A stretch of 64,000 nucleotides of DNA from Paenibacillus polygoni (GCF_030263935.1 NZ_CP127162.1:3791501-3855500); one strand, 5' to 3'. Shown: positions 18,201 to 26,863, numbered from the stretch's first letter. Translations and numbers: made by a program. The notes: a model not told the origin generated them from the letters alone.

Positions 18201-19232
18201 TTATTTAAAACGATGCGTTAACACGGCGGTCAAATCTTTAGATAGTACATTAAGAATACTAATTACTTTCGCATATTCCATACGAGTCGGGCCCAAGATT
18301 CCAATGGTTCCAAGTGCCTCACCTTCTACAGAATAAGTTGCTGTAATCAGACTGCAATTGGAAAATGCCTCATGCTTATTCTCGGTTCCAATCCGAACCT
18401 GTACACCTGTTGTGCCCATCTTAGGTGTCATCATTTTCAGCATAGTTGGAGTCTCTTCCAAAAGATCAAAGATATCTTTTACTTTCTCCACATCTCTAAA
18501 CTCCGGCTGGTTGAGCATATTCGTTGTGCCGCTGAGATAAAGACGATGTTCCGATTCTCCATCGAGTGCCGAGTCAAGCAGGTGCATGAAACCTTCGTAA
18601 TGAAAGATATGTTTCTCCATCTCTTTTGCAATCTCAGTGTGCAGTCTAGCTTTCAATTTATATAAAGGTACTCCCACCAGTTTGCTGTTCAGCAGATTCA
18701 CTACTCGCTCCATTTCTGATAATGGAATGCCAGGAGGAAGACTTACTGTCTTATTCTCCACTTGGCCTGTGCTGGTTACAATAATCGCCACTGCTAAATT
18801 CTCACCCAGCGGTAAAAGCTGAAAATGACGAAGCGAGGTATGAAACACCTCTGGACCCAGCAGGATCGAAGTATAACTGGTCATATGGGATAAGATGGTC
18901 GAAGCATGCTGTATCACTTGTTCCATCGCATTTAATTTTTCAGCAAAAAAAGATTTGAGCTGTTGCAGCTCAGAGGGCTCCGTTTCATTCCAAGGAACCA
19001 AATGGTCAACATAATAACGATATCCTTTATGTGAAGGAATGCGGCCGGCAGATGTATGCGGCTGCTCCAAAAATCCCATTTCCTCCAGGTCAGACATTTC
19101 GTTACGGATTGTTGCCGGACTATATCCAACATCGCCCCTTTTTGAAATGCTACGGGATCCCACGGGTTCCGCCGAACGGATATAATCGTCAACAATAGCA
19201 TTCAAAATCAGTCGTTGTCGCTCGGTTAACAT
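18201..19232 (-). CDS. hrcA: Heat-inducible transcription repressor HrcA
   Basis: Repressor of class I heat-shock genes; it binds CIRCE and is kept active by GroEL. An N-terminal winged-helix domain (MLTERQRLILNAIVDDYI, residues 1-18, then SKRGDVGYSPATIRNEMSDL) precedes the GAF-like core and dimerisation region; 343 residues. The ATG at 19232 is chosen because GGGAGGGG lies just upstream; the longer frame starts upstream and overlaps CIRCE. It is first in hrcA-grpE-dnaK-dnaJ and is expected to repress its own operon through the CIRCE 42 bases upstream. Confidence 0.97.
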   Translation of the reverse strand: MLTERQRLILNAIVDDYIRSAEPVGSRSISKRGDVGYSPATIRNEMSDLEEMGFLEQPHTSAGRIPSHKGYRYYVDHLVPWNETEPSELQQLKSFFAEKLNAMEQVIQHASTILSHMTSYTSILLGPEVFHTSLRHFQLLPLGENLAVAIIVTSTGQVENKTVSLPPGIPLSEMERVVNLLNSKLVGVPLYKLKARLHTEIAKEMEKHIFHYEGFMHLLDSALDGESEHRLYLSGTTNMLNQPEFRDVEKVKDIFDLLEETPTMLKMMTPKMGTTGVQVRIGTENKHEAFSNCSLITATYSVEGEALGTIGILGPTRMEYAKVISILNVLSKDLTAVLTHRFK

Positions 19233-19273
19233 ACGTGTGCCCCTCCCTAAATTAAATGTGGTGTTTTTTATCG

Positions 19274-19300
19274 TTAGCACTCAACTCTAACGAGTGCTAA
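19274..19300. promoter_or_regulatory. CIRCE operator for HrcA
   Basis: TTAGCACTC, a nine-base spacer, then GAGTGCTAA: a perfect match to the CIRCE consensus on both arms. It lies between the predicted transcription start and the hrcA ribosome-binding site, so bound HrcA would block transcription of the dnaK operon. No second copy was seen in the window. Confidence 0.98.
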
Positions 19301-19309
19301 TCAATAATA

Positions 19310-19351
19310 CAAAAATACCAAACAGACCTGAACGTTGTCAAGTCGGTTTGG
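19310..19351 (-). terminator. Hairpin overlapping the hrcA promoter, likely terminator of the upstream unit
   Basis: CCAAACCGACTTGA (from 19351) pairs with TCAGGTCTGTTTGG (to 19318) with two mismatches, and is followed on the minus strand by TATTTTTGTATT. It begins 14 bases after the stop of the 53-codon gene. The hrcA -35 hexamer lies within the first arm and loop of this hairpin. Confidence 0.6.
19312..19341 (-). promoter_or_regulatory. Sigma-A promoter of the hrcA operon
   Basis: On the minus strand TTGACA (19341-19336), an 18-base spacer and TATTTT (19317-19312). The expected start site, near 19305, is immediately before CIRCE, the arrangement known for CIRCE-controlled operons. The -10 is imperfect; TATTTT or GTATTT (17-base spacer) are alternatives. 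Confidence 0.65.
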
Positions 19352-19364
19352 ACTTTTCAGCTGC

Positions 19365-19526
19365 TTAACTCACGCCTATACCCGCACTAATTGCAAAAAT
19401 AGTGATAAACACAAGCAGACCAAGTGTAAGCCATTTTTTATTCCATTTTTGCAAAATCATTGATAATAAGATGAAAAAGAAAAAAATAGCACTGCCGATC
19501 AGACCAATATATGCAAGCATCTGCAT
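19365..19526 (-). CDS. Small membrane protein, 53 residues
   Basis: Short gene found by reading the minus strand. AAAGGAG precedes an ATG at 19526 by ten bases, and the frame runs 53 codons to TAA. The product starts MQMLAYIGLIGSAIFFFFIL and ends ITIFAISAGIGVS. It has two hydrophobic segments (about residues 4-24 and 32-50) separated by a basic loop QKWNKKW, so it is a probable hairpin-type membrane protein. Function unknown. It sits alone between the GNAT gene and hrcA, followed by a hairpin. Codon use and the ribosome-binding site support it as real. Confidence 0.65.
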   Translation of the reverse strand: MQMLAYIGLIGSAIFFFFILLSMILQKWNKKWLTLGLLVFITIFAISAGIGVS

Positions 19527-19714
19527 AGAGCGTTATCTCCTTTTCAGACGGTATTAGTAAACATACCCTCCTACTATATCAGCCGCTCGTAAGACGTCTG
19601 TTACATTTATCACAGTTTCATCTTGAACCAAATGCAGACTTTAAAATACATAATAGCCGCGAAGGAGATCAGAATAAAAATGTTTCTTTCCCCCCGCAGC
19701 TCATTGATTCGCTT

Positions 19715-20179
19715 CTATTCACTTAGTACTTTTAATACGGCAATTTCGTCACAGCAGCTCTGTTTACTACAGTGAACGCAATCCGTCCATACCTTTTCCG
19801 GAAAAATCTCTTTGCTTACGATAACGAAACCATTCTTCTCGAAAAAAGACACCTCATACGTAAGAGCCATGATTTTCGGTATTTGAAGTTCTCTGGCTTC
19901 CTCTACGAGTTTGTCTAACAGCAAGGAACCGATCCCTTGGCCTTTGTGGCCCTCCGAGATTCCAAGCGATCTGACTTCCACCAGATCATTCCCCAATTGG
20001 CATAAAGAGCCGCATCCAACGACGTTTCCATCGACTTCAGCCACAACAAAAAGATCAATCTGCCTCTCGAGCACGTCTCGCGAGCGGGGAAGCATAATTC
20101 CTCTCTCTGCATAGCCTTTAATCATCAGGTATAATGAATCAACATCTTTGGGCGACGCTTTTCTGCATACCGCGGTCAT
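19715..20179 (-). CDS. GNAT N-acetyltransferase, COG1246 (short ArgA-like) type
   Basis: A 154-residue acetyltransferase with the acetyl-CoA loop GHKGQGIGSLL. The C-terminal segment FFEKNGFVIVSKE ... KVWTDCVHCSKQSCCDEIAV carries a cysteine cluster that I associate with the short ArgA/N-acetylglutamate synthase-like group (COG1246); in some bacteria such proteins acetylate glutamate for arginine synthesis. The substrate here is not proven. The frame reaches 20233, but AGGAGGAG precedes the ATG at 20179. It is 75 bases downstream of hemW on the same strand. Confidence 0.75.
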   Translation of the reverse strand: MTAVCRKASPKDVDSLYLMIKGYAERGIMLPRSRDVLERQIDLFVVAEVDGNVVGCGSLCQLGNDLVEVRSLGISEGHKGQGIGSLLLDKLVEEARELQIPKIMALTYEVSFFEKNGFVIVSKEIFPEKVWTDCVHCSKQSCCDEIAVLKVLSE

Positions 20180-20254
20180 GATTTTCTCTCCTCCTATGTA
20201 TGATCCATCAATATTTGTATAAATATACAACATGACGCATAGAAGTTCAAGATA

Positions 20255-21436
20255 TTATTTAACGGTTATCGCACCTATGAATTCAGCAAACACTTCATTC
20301 CCGTACAGGACTCCCTGGCTGCTTAAGCGATACATGTCACCTTCCGCTTCCAAGAGTCCTGCATGCAACATTTTATGCAGCGGTTTTGCAAATATGTCTT
20401 CCAATTTCACATGAAATTGCTGTTCAAATCGTGTACTTGAGACACCCTCCAGCATACGAAGCCCTACCATCAAGAAATCTTCCATTGCTTCTTCTTTAGA
20501 GATCGTAAAAGTTTCTAGGCGCGGCAGTCCTTTTTCGGTCGCTTCATTATAAGGATTAACCCCGCGAATATTCATATGACGCTGTCTATGGACGTATCCA
20601 TGCGCTCCCGCTCCAAGACCATAATAATCTTCATTTCTCCAATAGGTGATATTATGACGGCTTTCTTTGCCTGGTTTGGCAAAGTTACTAATCTCATATT
20701 GATTGTATCCTGCTTCCTTCATACGTTCCATTAACAAGAGATACATTTTAAGTTCATGATCTTCACTTGGCAGCGGCAGCTGGTTCTTTTGGAACATCGT
20801 GTGGAATAAAGTATTCTCTTCTACTTTAAGTCCATAGATTGAATAATGAGGAAGATCTAGTTCGAGCGCACGTGTAATACTGTCAGAAAGCATCTCTACC
20901 GTCTGATTTGGCAAACCAAACATTAAATCTATAGAGAGGTTAGTCAGACCGGTTTTGCGTGCATTCTCAAGACTGCGATAGACATCATCTGTATTATGGA
21001 TACGGCCAATCCCTGTTAATAGTTCATTTTGGAAAGCTTGTACTCCAAAACTAACCCGGTTAACTCCGCCTTCTTTCATTACTGCCATTTTTTCTAGATC
21101 CGTCGTACCTGGATTTGCTTCCATTGAGAATTCAATGTCATCTGACCAGTTAGGGAAATACGTACGAACTGTTTTCAAAAAATAAGCCATTTCATCTGGT
21201 TTAAGTACCGTCGGCGTACCTCCCCCGACAAAAATCGTTTTAATCTCACCCGGAGGCGTTTGTGTTACTGTATATTCCATCTCCCGCTCGAGCGCTTCTA
21301 AATATTTCATAACCGGCTGATCTTTCAGAACATACGAGTTGAAGTCACAGTAGAAACATTTATTGGTGCAAAAAGGAATATGAATATACACCGCTTGAGG
21401 TGCGGATTGTTGCCCAGCTAGCTTCTCATGAGTCAC
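20255..21436 (-). CDS. hemW: Radical SAM heme chaperone HemW
   Basis: HemN-like radical SAM protein that binds and transfers heme rather than oxidising coproporphyrinogen. The cluster motif is CTNKCFYCDF near residue 23, in VYIHIPFCTNKCFYCDFNS. The glycine-rich SAM motif FVGGGTPT and the C-terminal HemN region follow; 393 residues. The start is GTG at 21436 with AAGGGGG nine bases upstream. The order lepA-hemW-hrcA matches B. subtilis and separates it from true HemN. Confidence 0.93.
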   Translation of the reverse strand: MTHEKLAGQQSAPQAVYIHIPFCTNKCFYCDFNSYVLKDQPVMKYLEALEREMEYTVTQTPPGEIKTIFVGGGTPTVLKPDEMAYFLKTVRTYFPNWSDDIEFSMEANPGTTDLEKMAVMKEGGVNRVSFGVQAFQNELLTGIGRIHNTDDVYRSLENARKTGLTNLSIDLMFGLPNQTVEMLSDSITRALELDLPHYSIYGLKVEENTLFHTMFQKNQLPLPSEDHELKMYLLLMERMKEAGYNQYEISNFAKPGKESRHNITYWRNEDYYGLGAGAHGYVHRQRHMNIRGVNPYNEATEKGLPRLETFTISKEEAMEDFLMVGLRMLEGVSSTRFEQQFHVKLEDIFAKPLHKMLHAGLLEAEGDMYRLSSQGVLYGNEVFAEFIGAITVK

Positions 21437-21497
21437 GCGGGTATACCCCCTTATATTTATACATCGTGTAAGGAATCATTGTATCGTTATTATAGAA

Positions 21498-21526
21498 AAA
21501 AGGAAAGCCAGAGCGGCTTTCCTTTT
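21498..21526 (-). terminator. Terminator between lepA and hemW
   Basis: AAAAGGAAAGCC-GCTCT-GGCTTTCCTTTT is a perfect 12-base stem followed by TTTCTATAATA on the minus strand. It lies beyond the repeat array that follows lepA, so the array would be in the 3' untranslated part of the lepA transcript. Confidence 0.85.
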
Positions 21527-21549
21527 GAATGCTTAACTTGAAAAGACTT

Positions 21550-21817
21550 CAATCGTACAATTATTTATTCATGCACACTTTTCGTGGTGCAAGACTGAAA
21601 GAATTGTTCAATCAACCATTCACGCGCACTGTTCATGGCGCCGAATGAACCAATCGTACAATCAACCATACATGCACACTTTTCGTGGAGCAACGAATGA
21701 ATCAATCGTACAATCAACCATTTATGCACACTTTATCGTGGTGCACCGAATGAACCAATCGTACAATCAACCATTCATGCACACTTTTCGTGATGCACCG
21801 AATGGTTGATTGTAGGT
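21550..21817. repeat. Tandem array of about five 52-bp hairpin-forming repeats
   Basis: Units start at about 21550, 21602, 21651, 21703 and 21756. The common parts are CAATCGTACAATCAACCATT, then CATGCACACTTTTCGTG, then a GTGCA...CGAATG ending. Units are 49-53 bp and diverged by substitutions and small indels. Each unit can fold through the TGCAC/GTGCA pair. The last unit is bounded by a perfect 13-base inverted repeat (CAATCAACCATTC 21764-21776, GAATGGTTGATTG 21800-21812). There are no unique spacers, so it is not CRISPR. No reading frame crosses it. Confidence 0.88.
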
Positions 21818-21843
21818 CAAATGAAATGTCTTAAAATTGATGA

Positions 21844-23658
21844 TTAATCATCAATTTTTAAGACTGCCATAAACGCTTCCTGCGGAACCTCTACGTTACC
21901 AACCTGCTTCATCCGCTTTTTACCTTCTTTTTGCTTCTCAAGCAGTTTCCGTTTACGTGAGATATCACCGCCGTAACATTTAGACAATACGTTTTTACGC
22001 ATCGCCTTAATCGTCTCCCGCGCTACTACTTTCGTACCTACGGAAGCCTGAATTGGCACCTCAAACATTTGACGTGGAATAAGTCCGCGCAGTTTCTCAC
22101 AAATAACACGGCCGCGTTGATATGCACGTTCGCGGTGAACGATAAAGGACAGCGCATCAACCTGCTCTCCGTTCAGCAAAATATCCATCTTCACGAGGTT
22201 CGACACGCGATACCCGCAAACTTCATAATCGTAGGACGCATATCCCTTAGTGCTTGATTTCAACTGATCAAAGAAATCATATACAATTTCCGCAAGCGGA
22301 ATTTCATACGTAATTGTTACACGGTTCGCATCGAGATACTCCATGTTGACGTATTCCCCACGTTTGTTCTGACAAAGTTCCATAACTGTACCTACATAAT
22401 CATTCGGTACAATAATATCTGCCTTTACATATGGTTCTTCGACATGATCAATTCGTCCGATTTCCGGATAATTGGATGGGTTATCAATCTCGATCACTTC
22501 ACCATTCGTCAGCTTAATGCGATAAATAACGCTTGGCGCTGTCGTAATGAGTGGAATGTTGAATTCACGTTCAATCCGCTCCTGAATAACATCCATATGA
22601 AGCAGACCCAAGAATCCACAACGGAAACCAAAGCCAAGTGCGCTGGATGTTTCCGGTTCAAAGCTGAGAGATGCATCATTAAGTTGCAGCTTCTCTAATG
22701 CTTCGCGTAGATCATTATAGTCCGATGTCTCAATTGGGTAGAGACCGCAGTATACCATCGGATTGATTTTACGATACCCAGGCAACGGTTCCGGTGCAGG
22801 ATTCTTCGCATCCGTGATTGTATCCCCGACACGTGTATCTCCGACATGCTTAATTCCTGCAACAACAAACCCTACATCACCCACGTTAAGCTCGTCCACA
22901 ATCGTCATACGCGGCATAAATGAGCCAACTTCAATGACTTCAAAAGTCTTGTCCGTTGCCATCATTTTGATCTTCGAACCGGCTTTGATCTTCCCGTCAA
23001 CGACGCGAATATATACGATAACCCCTTTATAAGGATCATAGTGCGAGTCGAAAATAAGTGCCTTCAGCGGCTTGTCTGGATCGCCCGTAGGTGCAGGAAC
23101 CCCTGTAACCACTTGCTCCAGAATCTCTTTAATGCCAATTCCTGCTTTAGCAGAAGCAAGAACCGCATCACTTGCGTCAAGACCAATTACATCTTCAATC
23201 TCCTGTTTAACCCGTTCCGGGTCTGCACTTGGAAGATCGATCTTGTTAATAACCGGTAGGATCTCCAGGTTATTATCAAGTGCCAAATACACATTTGCCA
23301 GCGTCTGGGCTTCAATGCCCTGTGCCGCATCCACCACTAGAAGCGCGCCTTCACAAGCAGCAAGACTTCTTGATACCTCGTACGTAAAATCGACGTGTCC
23401 CGGTGTATCAATCAGGTTAAGAAGATATTCTTCACCGTCATCTGCTTTGTAAGTAAGTCGCACTGCTTGCAGTTTAATGGTAATTCCGCGTTCCCGCTCC
23501 AAGTCCATCTGGTCAAGTACCTGCTCCTGCATTTCGCGCGAAGTCAGTGCACCCGTGTACTCCAGAATACGGTCAGCCAAAGTAGATTTACCATGGTCTA
23601 TATGTGCAATAATACTAAAATTTCTAATTTTTCGTTGTCTTGCTTGAATGTCTGTCAT
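21844..23658 (-). CDS. lepA: Elongation factor 4 (LepA), ribosomal GTPase
   Basis: Translational GTPase that acts on the elongating or assembling ribosome; 604 residues. G1 AHIDHGKST at residues 18-26, G3 DTPGHVDF, G4 [10 protein letters not shown]. The domains are arranged as in EF-G but with the LepA-specific C-terminal domain ([21 protein letters not shown]). The ATG has GGGGG about nine bases upstream. The order spoIIP-yqxA-lepA-hemW is that of B. subtilis. Confidence 0.98.
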   Translation of the reverse strand: MTDIQARQRKIRNFSIIAHIDHGKSTLADRILEYTGALTSREMQEQVLDQMDLERERGITIKLQAVRLTYKADDGEEYLLNLIDTPGHVDFTYEVSRSLAACEGALLVVDAAQGIEAQTLANVYLALDNNLEILPVINKIDLPSADPERVKQEIEDVIGLDASDAVLASAKAGIGIKEILEQVVTGVPAPTGDPDKPLKALIFDSHYDPYKGVIVYIRVVDGKIKAGSKIKMMATDKTFEVIEVGSFMPRMTIVDELNVGDVGFVVAGIKHVGDTRVGDTITDAKNPAPEPLPGYRKINPMVYCGLYPIETSDYNDLREALEKLQLNDASLSFEPETSSALGFGFRCGFLGLLHMDVIQERIEREFNIPLITTAPSVIYRIKLTNGEVIEIDNPSNYPEIGRIDHVEEPYVKADIIVPNDYVGTVMELCQNKRGEYVNMEYLDANRVTITYEIPLAEIVYDFFDQLKSSTKGYASYDYEVCGYRVSNLVKMDILLNGEQVDALSFIVHRERAYQRGRVICEKLRGLIPRQMFEVPIQASVGTKVVARETIKAMRKNVLSKCYGGDISRKRKLLEKQKEGKKRMKQVGNVEVPQEAFMAVLKIDD

Positions 23659-23782
23659 GCCTTACCCCCACAAACAGCCTAATGTCAATCATCTCATTAT
23701 AACAGTAAGCGGAACAGCCTTCAATAAGAGGAGAGCCAAAGTTGTTCTTATCAGGAAATTCTCCTGTTTTTTCCACGATTAT

Positions 23783-24142
23783 CTAATCGGTTATGCCGTT
23801 AAAGAGCGAAACGACCCATCGAATCCCGCTTTGGGAAGCTTGCTGCAAGAGTCCGGCGGTCTTTTCTGCAAATCGGTCAACTGCCGGTTCTTTTCCCGGT
23901 TCAGTTACTAGTACCTCTCTCGGGGTAATGACCTGTGGTTTAGTCTGTACTATTACCGGTTTTTCCTCTAATAATACGGTTTCCTGCTGCAATACAGGCT
24001 GTGTTAATTCTCCGGAAGACGGCAATTCTGACCTCTTCTTATCCGACGTATTAAGACTTTCCCCTGCGATCTGCATTCCAAGCAGTATTCCAAATAGGAT
24101 AAGTACCATAAACATGAATAATCTTTTGGTAAAAGACGACAT
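23783..24142 (-). CDS. YqxA-like small membrane-anchored protein (DUF3679 type)
   Basis: About 119 residues. An N-terminal membrane segment (KRLFMFMVLILFGILLGMQIAG) precedes a soluble tail with a Pro/Val/Glu-rich middle and the C-terminal GIRWVVSLFNGITD. The function is unknown. It is recognised mainly by position, between spoIIP and lepA as yqxA is in B. subtilis, and by the single-span architecture. The ATG at 24142 follows GGAGGG, so the six upstream codons in the frame are unlikely to be used. It starts 29 bases after spoIIP and may be cotranscribed with it. Confidence 0.75.
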   Translation of the reverse strand: MSSFTKRLFMFMVLILFGILLGMQIAGESLNTSDKKRSELPSSGELTQPVLQQETVLLEEKPVIVQTKPQVITPREVLVTEPGKEPAVDRFAEKTAGLLQQASQSGIRWVVSLFNGITD

Positions 24143-24171
24143 GCTATTCCCTCCGTCCATGAAATCGTGGT

Positions 24172-25458
24172 CTAGCCCTTATTTGAACTGCTTGGATTCT
24201 GATCCGTACTTGCTTTATCGATCGATTGGTCTTCCATATATACTTCCGCGATGATGTCTGCCAAAGCTTCTGATGTACGTTTAAGCTCTGCATCGGTGTT
24301 ATCAATACCGCCAATCTCAATCAAAATACTTTTCTCGGACAAGGACTGGTTATATTCACCATTGTTTCCTCCTCCGCCATTCTTACCCCATACCCCTCTT
24401 GAAAGGCCTGGATACAATTTCTCCATTTTTTTATGAATTTTGGCGGCAAAAGCTTCGTTTTTCTCCCAATTGGGATTATCATGACCAATGATAAAAAAGA
24501 CTTTCGCATAGTTCTTTCCGTTAATCGTTGCTGTTGATTTATCATGCCGGGAAGAATCCCGATGAATATCGATGAGATACGTGAGATCCTCATTTGCAGC
24601 CATTGCTGCTTTGATGGTTTCTCTTGAATATTTATAAGAATAATTCCAGTTATAATCTTTTTTTGTAGACACATAATCTTCCGTCTCATGCAGAGCACCG
24701 ATCCCCTGTGACTCGAGACGCTTCGTAAGATAACTTCCCGGCAAGAACACATTAGCACTCGCTTTCGGGGAGGAGGGGTTATTGCTCTTCGTTCCCAGCA
24801 GCGGATTATAGGCTTCATGCGGGTGAGTATGATAGATAAGCACTGTTTTCTTTTTCACTTCGGCAGGGCTTTGATTTTCCGTAACCTTACCTGGTACTTC
24901 CGTGGCAGGATCGGTGTTGCTAGGAGCCGGTGACTCACCTGGATCAGGACTCGGTTCAGGATCAGGTTCTGCTTGGCCTGGTGTTTCCCCGCTGGACTCA
25001 GCAACGTACCCTGGATCAGGCTGGTAGTCTTGCGGAGCCTCTGCCTTTTCGTTGCCTGAACCAATACGCAGCAGTACCGGTTCATTCGTCCCCATACCTG
25101 GAACCTGACTTGCAATAAGGCTTTTCGGATTCAGTGGATCTACACCTGTCAGCATTTCAAACACAAAGGAAGTGATTTGTTCCCCCGTTATTTCGGATTG
25201 CTGTTTGCCCTGAGCAAGATGAGGCAGTTCCATTCCGAGCATATCCATGAAAATTCCGCTTGATATGGAACCCGCAAAACCTTTCATAGACGATATGGAG
25301 GAGGTGCTCAGTTTTCGCTCTGCCATCCCTCCAAGACCTAACACAACAAAAAATAAAGCGGAAACCATGATAAGCAGCATGAGTGCTTTTCCTGTTGCTA
25401 ACATCCTAAGAACGCCAGCTCTCCATTTTGCTACATTCCATGTTTGTATTTTATTCAT
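24172..25458 (-). CDS. spoIIP: Stage II sporulation protein P (SpoIIP)
   Basis: Peptidoglycan amidase/endopeptidase of the SpoIIDMP engulfment complex in the mother cell; 428 residues. An N-terminal membrane segment (LMLLIMVSALFFVVLGLGG) precedes a Pro/Glu/Ser-rich linker of about 70 residues. The catalytic domain has LIYHTHPHEAYNP, LIDIHRDSS and LIEIGGIDNTDAE, supplying zinc ligands and the catalytic glutamate. The ATG has GGAGGTG 11-12 bases upstream. It lies downstream of gpr, separated by a terminator and short repeats; I could not place a sigma-E promoter with confidence. Confidence 0.95.
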   Translation of the reverse strand: MNKIQTWNVAKWRAGVLRMLATGKALMLLIMVSALFFVVLGLGGMAERKLSTSSISSMKGFAGSISSGIFMDMLGMELPHLAQGKQQSEITGEQITSFVFEMLTGVDPLNPKSLIASQVPGMGTNEPVLLRIGSGNEKAEAPQDYQPDPGYVAESSGETPGQAEPDPEPSPDPGESPAPSNTDPATEVPGKVTENQSPAEVKKKTVLIYHTHPHEAYNPLLGTKSNNPSSPKASANVFLPGSYLTKRLESQGIGALHETEDYVSTKKDYNWNYSYKYSRETIKAAMAANEDLTYLIDIHRDSSRHDKSTATINGKNYAKVFFIIGHDNPNWEKNEAFAAKIHKKMEKLYPGLSRGVWGKNGGGGNNGEYNQSLSEKSILIEIGGIDNTDAELKRTSEALADIIAEVYMEDQSIDKASTDQNPSSSNKG

Positions 25459-25610
25459 TTGAACTTGTCCACCTCCGTAAGCACTTATAGCCGAAGTACA
25501 TCTATGCTTCTCGTGATAAGCGTAAGAGATTCACTCCTCTTTCTTGCAAATCTCTCATACTTCAAAACTATGAACCGGAGGAAACAAGTAGAACTAAAAT
25601 AATAGAAACA

Positions 25611-25645
25611 AAAAAAGAAGACCGATAGATTCGGCCTTCTTTTTT
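25611..25645. terminator. Terminator after gpr
   Basis: On the minus strand AGAAGGCCGA-ATCTA-TCGGTCTTCT, with a G-U pair, is followed by a run of seven T residues. A runs on the other side make it potentially bidirectional. It follows the gpr stop by about 80 bases. Confidence 0.88.
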
Positions 25646-25666
25646 GATCTTCTTGCTTAGTCTTCT

Positions 25667-25705
25667 GATTCGATCTTCGAATTCGGTCTTCAGATTCGGT
25701 CTTCA
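25667..25705. repeat. Three tandem 13-bp repeats matching the gpr terminator arm
   Basis: GATTCGATCTTCG, AATTCGGTCTTCA and GATTCGGTCTTCA are directly adjacent (25667-25705). A fourth copy, GATTCGGCCTTCT (25628-25640), forms part of the terminator. In the gpr transcript the copies read GAAGACCGA, which can pair with the terminator's TCGGTCTTC. Confidence 0.85.
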
Positions 25706-25722
25706 CTTCACGGCATTCTTTG

Positions 25723-26724
25723 TTAGTGGGTATAAGAAGCTACGTTACTAAGATCAACGGCTTCATGAAGTGCCGCATTTAATCCGCTTGCAATAATATT
25801 CGCGATATCTTCAATAAAATCATCAATTTCTTTTGGAGTAACGATCAGATCATGACCAAGCGGCTCAAGTACTTCTTTCACAAGCCCCAGTCGTTCCTGT
25901 TCACTTATATCATTAAGTACACCAAGAATTTGACGACCGGATTTTGTTTCTTTGGCAAAATGAGCCTTCATCAGCTCAAACGTTGTATTCACGATAGTTG
26001 AAGCGTAACAAACCGTTGGCACGCCAATGGCTATACAGGGAACACCCAAAATTTCCTTTGTAATTCCTTTGCGTTTGTTACCAATTCCGGACCCAGGATG
26101 TATGCCGATGTCCGCAACCTGAATCGTCGTGTTGATGCGTTCGAGTGATCTAGAAGCTAGCGAGTCAATCGCAATGATCAGATCAGGCCTTGTACGCTCT
26201 ACAATGCCTTGCACCGTCTCGCTGGTTTCAATCCCCGTCAGGCCAAGCACCCCTGGAGCAATCGCACTTACATTTCGGTACCCGGGGGAAACCTGGTCTG
26301 GCATGAGTTCAAAGTATTGTCGAGTCACCATTGTATTCTCAACAACAAGCGGACCCAGTGAATCCGGGGTGACATTCCAGTTACCTAACCCCACGATCAG
26401 GACCTTCGCCGTTTTCGATATTCCAATTTTCGCAATAAAATCTTCCATTTCTTTTGTAAAAGTAGCTGTAACTTTCTCCTGAAGTGTCGTATCACCATTG
26501 CGAAGTTTTGGAACTTCGAGTGTGACATAGTGTCCAATAATACGTCCGATTCGATTTGAACCTTCTTCGTTTAGTACATCTAGTCTGGTAACTTTAATAT
26601 CTCCAAACTGCTCTACTTCTTCCTCTACGCCTGGAATGGGGGAACGATCCTGCATTTGAGCCAGTTCTCTAGCTTCCACTGCTAAATCAGTGCGCACGCC
26701 ATATTTTTGCAAATCCAGTGTCAT
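25723..26724 (-). CDS. gpr: Germination protease Gpr
   Basis: Aspartic-type (A25) protease that degrades small acid-soluble spore proteins during germination; made as a zymogen in the forespore. About 333 residues starting MTLDLQKYGVRTDLA, with a short N-terminal propeptide. Conserved stretches include TRLDVLNEEGSNRIGR, LIVGLGNWNVTPDSLGP, LIIAIDSLASR and GIHPGSGIGNKRKGI. The ATG at 26724 follows GGGAGG at 11 bases; the longer frame starts at a TTG that lies directly before this site. A sigma-G-like promoter precedes it. Confidence 0.96.
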   Translation of the reverse strand: MTLDLQKYGVRTDLAVEARELAQMQDRSPIPGVEEEVEQFGDIKVTRLDVLNEEGSNRIGRIIGHYVTLEVPKLRNGDTTLQEKVTATFTKEMEDFIAKIGISKTAKVLIVGLGNWNVTPDSLGPLVVENTMVTRQYFELMPDQVSPGYRNVSAIAPGVLGLTGIETSETVQGIVERTRPDLIIAIDSLASRSLERINTTIQVADIGIHPGSGIGNKRKGITKEILGVPCIAIGVPTVCYASTIVNTTFELMKAHFAKETKSGRQILGVLNDISEQERLGLVKEVLEPLGHDLIVTPKEIDDFIEDIANIIASGLNAALHEAVDLSNVASYTH

Positions 26725-26760
26725 TTGGTTATGATCCTCCCTCAAAATACAGATATCTTG

Positions 26761-26790
26761 TAGTTTGTGACAACGGCCTTTAATTATTCA
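26761..26790 (-). promoter_or_regulatory. Sigma-G-like promoter of gpr
   Basis: On the minus strand TGAATA (26790-26785), 17 bases, CAAACTA (26767-26761). This is close to the sigma-G consensus (GnATR, about 18, CATnnTA), 37 bases before the gpr ATG. In B. subtilis gpr is transcribed by forespore sigma-G, so the site fits the gene. Confidence 0.7.
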
Positions 26791-26834
26791 AATGTTTTTC
26801 CAATTTTGTTTTGCAGGCTTGTCTCATGTTATCC

Positions 26835-26863
26835 TTGCTTTTTAAGGGGTCTCGTGCTAGAAT
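26835..26863 (+). promoter_or_regulatory. Sigma-A promoter of rpsT
   Basis: TTGCTT, 17-base spacer, TAGAAT. It lies 60 bases before the rpsT start codon and is the only good sigma-A match in the gpr-rpsT gap. Confidence 0.75.

Noticed and set aside
19680..19790. Plus-strand frame behind AAGGAG near 19660
   Set aside because: It overlaps the 3' end of the GNAT gene in antisense and has no plausible product.
25459..25600. Sigma-E promoter of spoIIP
   Set aside because: Sequences such as CATAGATG occur, but no partner -35 at the correct distance was found.
25485..25706. Minus-strand frame of 73 codons rich in Lys/Arg/Ser
   Set aside because: It reads through the 13-mer repeats and the gpr terminator and has no ribosome-binding site.
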